Source of the DNA: Calamus simplicifolius
Taxonomy: Eukaryota > Streptophyta > Magnoliopsida > Arecales > Arecaceae
Length of the DNA: 64,000 bases
Direction: 5' to 3'
NCBI GenBank assembly: GCA_900491605.1
Contig: UESW01003902.1
Coordinates: 1,723,362-1,787,361, forward strand
Shown here: positions 1-11,904 of the stretch, piece by piece
Position numbering within the stretch: position 1 is the stretch's first letter
Layout: each line of letters starts with the position of its first letter
Program-made: the position numbers and the translations under genes
The notes under the pieces: generated by a model
What the model saw: the letters and a program-made list of their open reading frames with translations, nothing else
Databases searched by the model: none
Told to the model about the DNA's origin: nothing

Positions 1-2525
1 CCCTCCTGCGTAGAAGCCCAAAGAAAATCTCTGAAGCATCTCTCAATCCTCCTCAGACAAGTGATCGACATAACAACATTCGAAAGGAGATACACAGGAA
101 GAGAAGAAAGGACAGAACGAATGATGGTGACCCTAGCCATCATGGACAGACTAGTCACCTGCCACCCCTCAATACGCTGGCGAACCCGTCGCTCGATCTC
201 TGCAAAGTCAGAACAGCGAGCCCGTCTGCCAGTAATGGGGATCCCCAAATACTTGAAGTGGTCCGTCCGAGAAGTGATGCCTGATAACTCCATAATGGCA
301 TTCCTAGTAGATCTAGGGGTCTTAGGGCTGAAGCAGATAGAAGACTTAAGAAAATTAACCCTCTGGCCTGACGCCTGACAGTAACGCTGTAGAATAGAAT
401 GAAAAGAAGCAGCATTATCAATAGAAGCCTGCCCCAAAAGAATACAATCATCAGCAAAAAGAAGATGAGAAATCAGAGGGCCCTCTCTCCTAGCCATGAA
501 TGGAACAATCCGGTGCTCCTGCTGAGCAAGATGAAAGGCACGAGAAAGATCGTCCGCAGCAAGAATAAATAACAAGGGGGATAAGGGGCATCCTTGTCTC
601 AAACCCACAGAAAAGTGAAAAAATTTAGTAGGGCTCCCATTGATGAGCAGAGAAAAGGAAGGCCTCAGAATACATGCCATAATCCATTCAATAAAAAGAT
701 CATCAAAACCGAACTCCTGAAGAGAGCGCTTCAAAAAGGCCTAGCTCAGTCTGTCATAAGCTCTCTCCATATCAAGCTTCACCGCCATGAGACTCCTTCT
801 CACTGGGGCTTTTTGAAGATCATGCATGAATTCCTGAGCAATAAGGACGTTATCCGATATAGAACACCCTCTAATAAAAGCCCCCTGCTCTATAGAAATA
901 AGACGGGGGATCACGAGCCGAAGACGACCAACCAAGAGGCGAGCACAAACTTTATAAAGAGTAGTGCAAAGGCTAATAGGTCTGAAATGCTGCGGAAGAG
1001 AGGCGTCGGACTGCTTGGGCACCAACGTAACAAGTGTCCGGTTCCATTCCAAGGGAATTTGCCTCAATTGGAAGATAATTTGAATTGCCTGAATAACCTC
1101 TTGTCCAATTATGTCCCAATAGTGGCGATAAAATAGAGGCAAAAATCCATCAGGCCCTGGAGCCTTGTCTGGACCGAGCTCCCATAGGGCCACCCGAATC
1201 TCCTCAGCAGTGACTGGTCTACATAGCTTTTCATTGTCCTGTGAAGAAACCCTTCTGGAATCAGGAACCCTGACCACCGGATCCCCATCAGCAGTGGAAT
1301 CAGCCCATCTGGATTGAAAGAACTGGAGAAGCATATCCCGAATAGAATGGTGATCCTCCTGACCATACCCCTCCGTATCAACTAGTCTCCGAATCCTGTT
1401 CACGGCCCGACGCTTTAAGGTAGCCTGATGGAAGAATCTGGTATTACGATCCCCCTCATAGATCCACTGCATCTTAGACCTCTGTTTCCAGTACATCTCC
1501 TGCTGGCGAAGCAGAGAGTGGTGACGAGCAAGCAATTCCCACAGAGAGAAAAGGTCTGAATCCAAAAGAAATCCGTCCAGATCCTCCTTACCCTGTAGAG
1601 CAGTAATATCGGCTTCCACCAGATCAATATGTCTATCCAAGTTCCCCACTTCAAACCTATTCCATTTGGAAAGACGTCGTCTGGCCAGCATAAGACGACG
1701 AGAGAGACGATAAATAGCATTGCCCCTGATAGGAAGATGCCAAATTTAAGTAATAATGGACCGAGCCCCCGAATGGACTGTCCAAAAATGCTCAAATCTA
1801 AACTGTCTAGGCTGGTGCACATCAGCCTCAGTAGAAATCAAAATGGGGCAGTGATCAGAAGCAATCCTGGGCAAGTGAGATACAAAAACCGCAGGATGCA
1901 TATGAAGCTATTGGGCCGTAGCCAAAGCTCTGTCGAGTCTCTCCCAAACACAAGCTGAGCCCTGACGATTATTACACTAAGTAAATTGGGTCCCAGAATA
2001 CCCCAAATCCATCAGACTAGAAGACCTTATAAAAGAATTGAATTTATTAATATCATGAGGCTGAGACCCGTCTGCCCCCATGTTTTTCATTGGCCTCAGT
2101 GATACAATTAAAATCTCCCGCAACAATGGCAGGGAGACCTTGATCAAGGAGGGAAAGCAGCTCAACCCAAAGGATTCGCCTCTCTCTGTAATCCGTGCTG
2201 GCATAAACAGCCGAAAGCAGCCAGGGGTCAGAAGATCCCATAGAGATAAGAAGACCAATCTGCTGGTTGCACTGATGAAAAGCCTTAACCGAAATAGCAG
2301 AATCACGCCAGATGGCCAATATACCCCCCGACATTCCTTCAGCCTCCACCGCGTACGAAGACCAAGACCGGGAAATCTGTCTCCAAAGCCGGGCCAAAGT
2401 ATCCCCGACAATCTAGTTTCCAACAACACACATATATCAAAATTATATAATTGCATCAATCTATTAAACGAGGATCAAAAGGAAGGCTTTCGAGCTCCTC
2501 GAGTATTCCATATAAGAATCTTCAT
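1..2525 (-). pseudogene. LINE copy A ORF2: endonuclease-reverse transcriptase (partial, broken)
   Basis: ORF2 polyprotein that nicks target DNA and reverse-transcribes LINE RNA. The start ATG (2523-2525) opens MKILIWNTRGARKPSF, the usual start of a plant L1 endonuclease. A stop follows directly and the frame resumes with DICVLLETRLSG. The RT section (about 1691-741) carries KAPGPDGFLPLFYRHYWDII, then PISLCTTLYKVCARLL, GAFIRGCSISDNVLIAQEF and KLDMERAYDRLS, which are typical RT fingers and palm motifs. The FADD catalytic stretch sits near 470 in another frame. There are several frameshifts and stops, so this copy cannot make a full protein as read. The RNase H end is outside the window. Its start overlaps the ORF1 stop by one base. 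Confidence 0.9.
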
Positions 2526-4308
2526 TAATTACTGGAGGAAACTGGGACCCCTCCCTGGTCCTCTACCATAACCATATCAGGAAGGCACTGACTGGCAAGG
2601 GTGCCCCCATCAGTCATCATTAGTGAATCAGCCTTCAGTCCATCCGAGACAACATCTAAATTAACAGGCCGAATAGACTGCACCGAGGATAGTAAGACTG
2701 AGTGCCGACTTATAGATTCTTTACCTGAGTCCACCACAGTCAAACCAACATTCATATCAGCACTGGGCTGACTCACCTCCTGATCAACTCCATGAGAGCA
2801 ATGCGATAATGATGGGTTGACAGGAAAATAATGAGCAGCCTCAGTACTTTTTGGCAAAGCAACTTTACCTTTGCCCTTCCTTTTAACAACTTTGGAAATA
2901 GTTCTCGAAGCAGGGCTCTCAACAGGTCTAGCCCTTTTCAGGGGGCCAGGAAAAGCATCCCACTACCCTGATTACTTCCACAACCCAAACCCAATCCATA
3001 AGATGAGAAAGGATTAGCAATTGGCTGAACAGAATTGGACCCAGCTTCAGCATCACTGTTCACTTTTCCCTTCAGCTTAAGCTTCTCAGAAGCTACAGTA
3101 CCGGCATGGGAGGAAAAAACCAGCACTGGGTCAAGAGCTGAAGAAGCCACCGTCTGACCCTTCTGCAACTCACCACCAGAGCCAGCGGAACCTGCATCAG
3201 GGACAGTCACCATCTTCGACAGCGGGGGCACTTTCCGGCGAGCTACCTTAACCGGCATCCTCCACTCGTCTGCCTTGGCAGCCGCCGCCCGCTGCTTCTC
3301 CTTAATCATCTGAGACACAGAATCACAGCCAGAAGCTACAGAAATAGGCTTCGTAATAGGCTTCTTCCTCACCTCCCTCATAGTTCTAGGGACATCCCGG
3401 CGATGACGAACAGCAGTCAACCAGGATCCGAAAATAGGGGACGAAGATACACCCTCCTTGCTTGACCCAGCCGGCACAGAGCAAGGCCCCTCCAAGTGAA
3501 GCGATCCACAGCTGGAGCAGAATCCTTTCAGAGATTCATAAACAAACTGCTGCCAGAAGGGAAGGTTGATGCCCTGAACACGGGTTCCCGGCCGAAGAGA
3601 ACGCCGGAGATCCACCCGCAAGCATACTCTGGCAAAACCTCCTCTGCTTTTGGCCAAAGTCGACGAATCAACACAATGGAATTGGCCTACAGACTCAGTG
3701 ATCACCCTGAGGAAATCCTTCTTCCAAAATTCCAAAGGAAGGTTCGGTAATCGCAGCCAAATCAGGGCAAAGGGGATGGCATCCACAGTCGGAACGAACT
3801 CCGGCTTCCACCTTTCCATTGCGATAATCTGCCCATTAATGATCCAAGGACGGTTCATCACTAGTTCAGCAGCCTTCGGGTCTTTGAAGCGGAATATGTG
3901 GCATCGAAATGCCAAGCTAATAGGTTTGATTTCCCCATGAATTCCGGCACGGTGAAACTCCCTAACAAACGCCTCCGCTGGAACCCATTTCTGAAACGAT
4001 CGAGCAATGATAGCTCGCGTCTACCACTCAATCATCTCAGACTTCAGTTCATCCACCGGAACGCTGACCACCTCCGGAAACACAGATTCCAGTCTCGAGA
4101 CTTCAGCCGGCGCCGGAGACGACGAAACCCAAATGAACTCCGTCGTGCTGGGCTTCTGCCCAGCAGCACGGACCCCCACATCCCCATCAGACGCTATAGA
4201 TGGCAAGGGGACAGCACAGGAAGGATCCACCACAAGAGCCGCAGCCGGAGTCGAAGACGATCGCCAGAGATCAACATGGACAAGGGCCAAGCACGAATCG
4301 AAAAGCAA
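2525..4308 (-). pseudogene. LINE copy A ORF1: DUF4283-like nucleic-acid-binding protein
   Basis: ORF1 protein of a plant L1 LINE, presumed to coat the element RNA. The DUF4283-like domain is visible around 4010-3720 (SLAFRCHIFRF, RPWIINGQI, IWLRLPNLPLEFW). A CCHC-type knuckle follows near 3510 (CSSCGSLHLEGPC, spacing CX2CX3HX4C), then a long low-complexity Ser/Lys-rich tail ending SSSN. The frame is interrupted by TAG at 4018-4020 and by at least one shift near 2930. By comparison with copy B, the normal start is probably near 4190, where an ATG appears changed to ATA; 4308 is the upper limit of the open frame. Identification is by domain pattern, not a database hit. Confidence 0.8.
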
Positions 4309-4479
4309 GCCAACAGACAGACGCCGGAGCCCTTGCTCGCACGAACCTCAAAGCACCCCTTCTTGGTTCATATCTTCAAGCACTATGCTTTTCCTTCCAA
4401 TCTAAAGGCATATTTGGCTTGTATCCTCTAAGGTCCATGGAAAGTAAAGAGTAAAATTATTTGTAATAAAAATTTTAAC

Positions 4480-4857
4480 TGTACCTTCAATCATCAGGAG
4501 TCCATAATGTTCCTTGACAAGGAGTTCAACTACACAATCAAAGAGCCTTTATGTCTCATTATTGAGAAAGATTCTATTACAATTATCCACTGGCTCTATC
4601 AAAATTATAGTGATCATTTGCCTACTATTCCCTTGATGTGTGACATTTAAGCTATACTTCAGGAAGCTCACAGCGTTCAGATTCGACATATTTACCGTAA
4701 AGTTAACTCAGCGGTTAATTGGATTGCCGCCATAGTGGCTGACTGCTCAGGCTTTTGGTATTGGAAGCAGGATGATTTTTGCTCTTTTATCCTTATCTAA
4801 ATTTTGTATTCTGATATTTTGGATTTGACTTATCCTAAATAGAAGAAGAAGAAGAAA
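4480..4857 (+). mobile_element. LINE 3'-end fragment (RNase H), 5'-truncated
   Basis: Degenerate plus-strand piece of the same LINE family. Translation gives LIIEKDSITIIHWL, then RHIYRKVNSAVNWIAAIVAD, matching the RNase H end of the longer copies, followed by the family tail (ILYSDILDLT). It closes in an AAG-rich run at 4841-4857 instead of pure poly(A). Stops interrupt the frame. Confidence 0.8.
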
Positions 4858-4924
4858 ACCTGAAATCTCATGGATTTCACCATCTCGCACATCTACCGCT
4901 AAGGTTTAGACCATAGCAAGAATG

Positions 4925-5240
4925 ACAAATAGAGGTAGGCATTGGGCCGTGCCGCCCATAGCATTGCACGGCACGGCCCAGGCCCACATGGGCCGTGCCA
5001 GGCATGGCCCAATAAATCATATCGTGTCGGGCTTGAATAATTTTTTTCATTGGCCCGGCATGGCACAGCCCAGGTGTGTCAGCACGCCAGGATGCGCTGT
5101 GCACAGCTGGGCTCAGGTCTGGCACGGCTCAGATCCGGCATGGTCCGTGGTCCAAAATGGGCCACAGGCTGTGTCGGGTCTGAATTTATTTTTACCGTGT
5201 CGTGTCTGGTACGGTCCATTTGTTACTGGACCATGTCAGG
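4925..5240 (+). repeat. GC-rich degenerate repeat built on GGCACGGCCC-like words
   Basis: A 300-bp island rich in short words such as GGGCCGTGCC, GGCACGGCCC and GGCATGGCCC in both orientations, much richer in G+C than its flanks. Open frames through it on both strands come from composition. I suspect a fragment of a non-autonomous DNA transposon but see no terminal repeats. Confidence 0.5.
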
Positions 5241-5424
5241 CATGACAGGTAATTTTAGAGGCACAATGGTACATATCTTAAATGATATGTTATATTATAA
5301 ATGATATGTTGTAGAAGAAATTTAACTATAATGATTATGACCGTGTCTTGCTTGACTCGTGCACCGACTAGGGACATCATGCAGGCTTAAAGATCTCAGT
5401 TGGGACGCATGATTGATGGTTCTT

Positions 5425-6475
5425 AGATTTGGAGGCTTCCTGTCCACCCTAGAGTTCGCCTATTCATATGGAAGATGGTGTGGGATTGTCTTCCTACGTG
5501 TTTCCTGCTCTCTAGGAGAGGCATAGCGATTTCTCCTATTTGCCCATTATGCGGTAGTGAGGTCAAGACTTCTGATCATGCTATATTTTCCTATGACAGA
5601 GCGAGTTTGGTGTGGCAGACAGCGGGTTATCGTCTGTGGGATGTGGGCAGTGTTTAGGATTGCATTTCTTTCCTTATGATGATTCGTCGGGATATGAGAA
5701 GAGACATCGATCGATCCAGTTCCTTGGCTGCCTATATTGCTTACCAGCTCTGGTAATCTCGGAATCGTCATATTTTCTCTGATGTATCTGATCCTCCTTT
5801 CAGGATAGTTATGACTGCCCAGTACCTCTCAGATGAGAGTACATTATCCATCACTCTACCATTGACTCTGATAGCTCTAGCATCTGGGGTTCTCCTGCTG
5901 CTCCTGCAGCGCAACGGCATACGGTCTTTATTTCTTGGAAACCCCCTCCACTAGGGTTTGTCAAAGTAAACTTTGATGGTAGTGTTCGTGGTCGTCTGGC
6001 GGGTTCTGGTTTTTTGATCCGGGGGTCTGATGGTAATTTGGTGGCGGTCGGCGGTTTTGGTCTTCTTGACCTCTCAGTTTCGTCTGCTGAACTGTATGCT
6101 GCGTGGGCTGGCATCTCCTATGCCATCCACAGTTTAGGTAGTCGCAGGCTTATTATTGAGGGTGATTCTCTCACTGTGGTGTGCTGGCTCCGTCAGGATC
6201 TGGGCGATCCTATTTCGACCAACCCTATAATAGCTGACATTTGGTCTATGCTCCACCAGGCTGATACTATCCTTATTCGGCATATTTATCGGAAAGTAAA
6301 TTCAGCGGCTGACTGGATTGCTGTCCAGGTTGCTCATCATTCTGGGCCGTAGTGCTAGATTCCGTCTGACCCGTGCCCGCCTGTTCTATCTCAAATTTTG
6401 TATTCAGATCTTTTGGGCTTGACTCAATCACGTATGGTATGATCGCCCGTTTGTACCAAAAAAAAAAAAAAAAAA
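5425..6475 (+). mobile_element. 5'-truncated LINE: zinc-finger and RNase H region with poly(A)
   Basis: Plus-strand 3' end of the LINE family. The reading starts in the zf-RVT segment (WRLPVHPRVRLFIWKMVWD, then CPLCGSEVKTSDHAIF) and continues with WKPPPLGFVKVNFDGSVRG-like RNase H sequence, ELYAAWAGISYA, IIEGDSLTVVCWL and RHIYRKVNSAADWIA. It ends in the family tail CCCGTTTGTACC and an A tract at about 6459-6475. The frame is broken around 5660-6010. I could not find a target-site duplication. Confidence 0.88.
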
Positions 6476-6576
6476 CAGCACCTTCCTACAAATTTGACAA
6501 ATCTTTAAAAAAAAAGAGAGAACCAAATGGTACATATCTTGACCAATATTGTTGTAAATTCTTCAAATAGCTTTTA

Positions 6577-6646
6577 TTTTATTTTATTTTATTTTTTGTT
6601 ACAGACGGATGATCACAGCAGTTTAGGATGAGTCAAGCCCGATTAA
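6577..6646 (-). mobile_element. Tiny 5'-truncated LINE insertion with target-site duplication
   Basis: Seventy bases of LINE 3' tail on the minus strand: TTTTATTTTATTTT plus the complement of the family end (CGTCTGTAACA on the minus strand). It is flanked by a direct repeat TCAAATAGCTTTTA at 6563-6576 and TCAAATAGCTTTTTA from 6647. The duplication, the A-rich tail and the severe 5' truncation together mark target-primed reverse transcription. Confidence 0.85.
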
Positions 6647-6887
6647 TCAAATAGCTTTTTATTGAAGAAAAAGTTTTTTATAAACGTACAAAAAATAACA
6701 TTTCTTATATTTTTTAAAAAAATAATTTAAAAAATTTGAATGAAGAGAATATGGTTCCATCAAACAAGTTTCAGAGTAATCTAAATAGGTACGTAATAAA
6801 TGGATCTGAATTTGACTTTAATAGTTTATTGATCAGATTAAATTGAAATTCATGTAATCTAAACCCTAATCTAAACCACGGAAGATA

Positions 6888-7534
6888 AGATTGCTGATTA
6901 TGGACTATGGCCGTATCTTTTCCAGTGTTGGTTTTGGCTCATCTGGCCGCTGGGGTTCCCCTGCTGCTTCGGCAGCGAATCGGTATCCGGTTTTCATCCA
7001 TTGGGAGCCCCCCCTCCAGGGTATGTCAAAATCAACTTCGATGGGAGTGTCCGCGGTAAAGCTGCTGGTTCTGCGTTTATCATCCGTGGGGAGGTGGGTG
7101 ATTTGGTGGCGGCAGGAGGTTTTGGTGCTCTTGACTATTCTGTCCTGATGGCGGAGCTCTATGCGGCTAGGGCAGGAATTTCTTACGCCGTTCGGATTCT
7201 CCGCGCTCATCGGATCATGATCGAGGGTGATTCTATGATGGTCATCTCTTGGTTGCAGAAGGAGAATTATACTGATGGTCCCTCTAATCCAATCTTGAGG
7301 GATATTTATTCCCTTCTGCGAGGGAACGGCTCGATCCTGATTCGCCATATATATTGGGAAGCCAATGTGGCTGCTGATTGGGCGGCTTCCTTTATGGCTC
7401 AGCATACTGGCTCATGGATTTGGAGGCCTGGAGATTACTGTCCTACTTTTCTTCAGCATATTTTATTTTCTGATGTATCTGGGCTGATTCATACGAGACT
7501 TGTGTGATCGCCCGTTTGTAACCAAAAAAAAAAT
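6888..7534 (+). mobile_element. 5'-truncated LINE: intact-looking RNase H domain with poly(A)
   Basis: Plus-strand LINE 3' end. An open frame (7001-7507) encodes an RNase H domain: KINFDGSVRGKAAGSAFIIR, MAELYAARAGISYA, IMIEGDSMMVISWL, RHIYWEANVAADWAA, ending GLIHTRLV. This is the best preserved version of this domain in the window and shows the normal C-terminus of ORF2. The upstream part (about 6888-7000, KIRLL to HWEPP) is one frame away. The tail CCCGTTTGTAACC plus A9-10 ends at about 7534. Confidence 0.9.
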
Positions 7535-7789
7535 AAGTTCAATGATTGAATCTGACTTACCCACTAAATTTTCATGAATAGACTAGATATGTCTTTGATA
7601 GGTCAAATCGAGTAATAGATCAATGTGACTAACTTGCAGCCTTATTGGTTTGCCAGCTATGCATGCAGCCTGAATATCTTTTGTAGTTTTTATCAAACGT
7701 AACTACCATGAAAGCGAGACCCCTTCTTTTCTAACAAAAAGGTGCAAACTATATTTTTTTTATTTTTTTGTTACAAACGGATGGTCACA

Positions 7790-10700
7790 CTAGTCTAGCG
7801 CGAATCAGTCCAGATAGATCAGAGTATAAAATTTGCTACAAAGGAGCAGGGCAGGGGTCACCCGGCATCAAAATCCATGGACCAGAAAGCTGAGCCACTG
7901 AAGCAGCAACCCAATCCGCCGCCGAGTTAGCTTCGCGATATATATGACGGGTCTGGACGCAATCAATCTCCCGCAGAATAGCCCAAATGTCCAACAAAAT
8001 CGGATTAGTATGAGCAGGAGGGCAATTCTGCATCTGAATCCAAGAAATGACCGACATGGAGTCGCCCTCAATACAAAGCCTCTGAGCATGAAGAACCCGA
8101 GCAGCATAAGAAATATCCGTCCAAGCCGCATGAAGCTCAGTCATGGGGACAGAGGAGTCGAGAGTACCAAAACCTCCCGTTGCCAATAAGTCATCATGAG
8201 GTCCTCGGATAATGAACGCAGAACCAGCAATTCTTCCACGGACACTCTCGTCAAAATTGATTTTGACAAACCCTGGAGGAGGGGGCTCCCAGGAGATAAA
8301 AACCGTATGCCGGTTCGCTGCCGAAGCAGCAGAGGATCCCCAGTGGCCAGAGACATCAGAACCAATACGAGCACAGTCCGCCGCCAATAATCTGATCTTC
8401 CTTACAATCTTGTGAAGAAAGATAGTGTCATCAAAGAAAATAAGCTGGTTCCTAGTTAGCCAAATCTGATAAGCAGTGACCGCCCATAGACCTTTCTTAT
8501 GCTGAGGGCACCTCCGAAGGTCAAGAAGGAAAGAAGAGCGCAGGGAGCCCGAGTCATTCTGTCTGAAAGGATAACCCATCATAAGCCAGACCAGTCTAGC
8601 TCTGGGGCAGATGAAAATTGCATGATCTATAGATTCCTCCTCCAATCTGCATAACGGGCAGATCGACTGAATAGGAAGACCCCTCCGAGATAGGAGAGCA
8701 CAGGTAGGAAGAGAGCCCCACAGAAGTTACCATATAAATAACTGAACTCTGGGGATAGTAGGAAGCTTTCAAATCCACGCTGCGTCCTCCAAGCGCTGAG
8801 GCTGAGGTCTGAACATCGTCATCAGATCCCTGGTCGGAGCCTTAGAGAGATAGGATCTCTGCCAGAGTCTAACATCAGAAGATCGACCAGGAATAAGAGG
8901 CATCGATAAAATCCGCCGAGCAAGCTTAGCACCGAAAAATCTGGTCACCGAGGGGATATGCCAAGCTGGAGGGTCTAAGGAGATCAAGTCCTTGACCCTT
9001 AAACTGGAAGGGGCCTCAATACTAATAAAGGAGGGCCACCGAGAGAGAGGAAGCTCTGAAATCCAGGTATCCTGAATAACGGTAACCGAAGAACCATCTC
9101 CGATCATCCACGAGATATTGTCCAAGATAGCCTGACCATAGCGACAGACCTCTTTCCAAAAAGAGGAGCATCCCCGAGGTGGAGTAATATGCATGGCAGA
9201 CGACCATTCTCCATACCTTATACGCATCAGGGAGCTCCAAAGACAATGCGGCTCCAGTAGGAATCTCGAAGCATGTCTGGCAATAAGGGCTTTTCTTCTA
9301 ACAATCAAAGACTAGATCCCGAGACCACCCTCAAAGATAGGCATACAGACCAAATCCCAGGATAAGAGGTGAATCCCATGACCATCCTGCACAGAAGCCC
9401 ATAGGAAATCACGAAAGAATCTCTCGATCCTCCTCAGGCAAGTAATTGGAATGGCAGCATTCGACAGGAGATGCAGGGGAAGAGAGGAAAGAACTGATCG
9501 AAAAATGATAACCCTAGCCATCATCGAAAGACCAGTCACCTGCCATCCCTCAATGCGCTGGCGCACTCGCCTCTCAATCTTGGAGAAATCAGAGCAATGG
9601 GGGCATCTCCCCATTATAGGGATCCCCAAATACATAAATCTATCAGTCTGAGTGGTGATACCCGACAAACTGATATTGGCTTCTCTAGTAGATCTAGAAG
9701 TCTTCGGGCTAAAGCAAATAGAAAACTTTAGAAAGTTGACCTTCTGACCAGAAGCCTGACAGTAGTTCTGAATAATAGAATGAAAAGAAGTCGCATTATC
9801 AATAGAAGCTTGGCCTAGGAGGATACAATCATCAGCAAAAAGAAGGTGAGAGACAAAAGGGCCCTCAGAACCAGCCATAACTGGGGCAATCCACCTGTCC
9901 TGCTGAGCCTAGCGTAAAGCACGAGAAAGATCATCTGCAGCCAGGATGAATAGCAAAGGAGATAAGGGGCAACCCTGACGGAGACCAACACTAGAGTGGA
10001 AAAAAATCAGTCGGGCTTCCATTGATGATTAGAGAAAAAGAAGGCTTATGAATGCAAGCCATAATCCATTCTATAAATAATTCATCAAACCCAAACTCAG
10101 AAGAGAGCGGTACAAAAAAACCCAGCTCAGTCTATCATAAGCACGCTCCATATCGAGCTTTACAGCCATAAGACATCGTCTGACCGGAGCTCTCTGAAGA
10201 ACATGCATGAACTCCTGAGCAATAAGGACGTTATCCGAAATAGACCTCCCTCTAATGAAAGCCCCCTGCTCCTCCGATATGAGACGAGGAATCACCAGAC
10301 TAAGGCGGCGAGCTAAAAGGCGAGCACAGACCTTATACAAGGTAGTGCAAAGGCTAATGGGTCGAAAGTGCTGCGGAAGAGAAGCATCCACTCTCTTGGG
10401 CACCAAGGTAATGAATGTCTGATTCCATTCAGAAGGAATGTGTCTAGCTCGGAAGACATCCTGAATAGCTTGGACCACCTCCTGCCCAACAATGTCCCAA
10501 TAGTGTCGAAAGAAAAAAGGCGGAAACCTGTCAGGCCCAGGGGCCTTATTCGGACCAAGCTCCCACAGGTCCGCCCTAATCTCGTCTGCAGAGATCAACC
10601 TGACAAGCATATCATTATCCAAGGAGGAAACCTTCCTAGTAGCCGGAACCTGAACAACCGGGTCCCCATCGCCAGTAGACTCAGCCCATCTAGCCCAAAA

Positions 10701-11904
10701 AAATGGAGAAGAAGGTCACTGATAGAGTGGAAATCCTTCCGAATATGCCCCTCTTCATCAACTAACCTCCGAATCCAATTAGCAGCTCTCCGCTTCAGAG
10801 TGGCCTAATGGAAGAATCTGGTGTTTCGATCCCCATCACAAATCCACTGAGTCCTAGACCTCTGCCACCAATACACCTCCTGCTGCCGCAAAAGAGAGTG
10901 GTGCCGAGCCAGCAACTCCCTAAGGAAAGAGAGGTCTGAGTCCACCAAAAATCCTTCCTGATCCTGCTTAGCCTGCAGAATATTGATATCAGCTTCAACC
11001 TGCTCAACTTGTATGACCAGATCCCCCACCTCATTCCTATTCCATCTGGATAGTCTGTGTCTGGCCATCTTAAGACGATGAGATAACCGATAGACAGCAT
11101 TACCCCTAACAGAAATATGCCAGATCTGAGAAATGATAGAACGAGCAGCTGAAAGACCTATCCAAAACTGCTCAAATCTAAACTGCTTCCGCATATGCTG
11201 ATCAGCCTCCGTAGAAATCAAAATAGGGCAATGGTCAGAAGCAATCCTAGGAAGATGAGTGACAGTAACCATAGGGTATCTTTGGAGCCACTGGGGTGTA
11301 GCCATGGCTCTATCAAGTCTCTCCCAGACTCAAGCAGACCCCTGACGATTATTGTACCAAGTAAATTGGGATCCCGAATACCCCAAATCCAAAAGCCCTG
11401 AAGAACCAATGAAGGTTCTAAATTCATTGATATCAGCTGAGCCAGAAACCCGTCTGCCTCCACGTTTTTCATTAGCCTCAGTGATACAATTGAAATCCCC
11501 CGCAATAATAGACGGAATACCTTGAGCAAGGAGGGAAAGCAGTTCAGACCAAAGAACCCTTCTCTCCCGGTAGTCCGTGCTGGCATAAACAGCCGAAAGA
11601 AGCCAGGGGTCAGAAGACCCCTCAGAGATCATGAGACCAATTTGCTGATTGCACTGATGGAAAGCATCTATCATGACTGCAGAGGTGTTCCATATAGCCA
11701 AAATACCCCCCGCCAGACCTTCAGCCTCCACACATAAGATGACCAAGTACGGGCAATCTGTCTACGAAAACGGATAAGACTATCCCCCGAAAGCCTGGTC
11801 TCCAAGAGGACACATATATCAAAGTGGTGTAATTGCAATAATCTAAAGGAGGATTGAAAAGAAGGCTTTCGAGCTCCTCTAACATTCCACAGTAAGATCT
11901 TCAT
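7790..11904 (-). pseudogene. LINE copy B ORF2: endonuclease, RT, zinc finger, RNase H (broken)
   Basis: The start codon (11902-11904) opens MKILLWNVRGARKPSF, an EEP endonuclease start, followed by FDICVLLETRLSG, VYASTDYRERRVLW and IIAGDFNCITEANEKRGGRR (11.75-11.25 kb). RT spans roughly 11.1-9.3 kb: KAPGPDRFPPFFFRHYWDIV, PISLCTTLYKVCARLLARRL, KLDMERAYDRLSWVF, then the catalytic HLLFADDCILLGQ at about 9850. A zf-RVT segment lies around 8.6-8.8 kb and RNase H at 8430-7840 (KINFDESVRGRIAGSAF, CIEGDSMSVISWI, RHIYREANSAADWVAAS). At least five frame changes or stops separate these blocks. The natural stop, by comparison with the fragment at 7507, is near 7793. Confidence 0.92.

Larger units (their letters stand above)
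1..4400 (-). mobile_element. L1-type LINE retrotransposon, copy A (3' end off window)
   Basis: Minus-strand non-LTR retrotransposon. Reading from high to low coordinates it shows a short 5' region, an ORF1 with a DUF4283-like domain and a CCHC-like knuckle, then an ORF2 with an apurinic-type endonuclease and reverse transcriptase. The RNase H end and poly(A) tail lie beyond base 1. It aligns along its length with the fuller copy at 7.75-13.75 kb, including the shared word CTCAAAGCACC near the 5' end (about 4350 and 13717). The exact 5' boundary is not visible to me. Both ORFs are broken. Confidence 0.9.
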
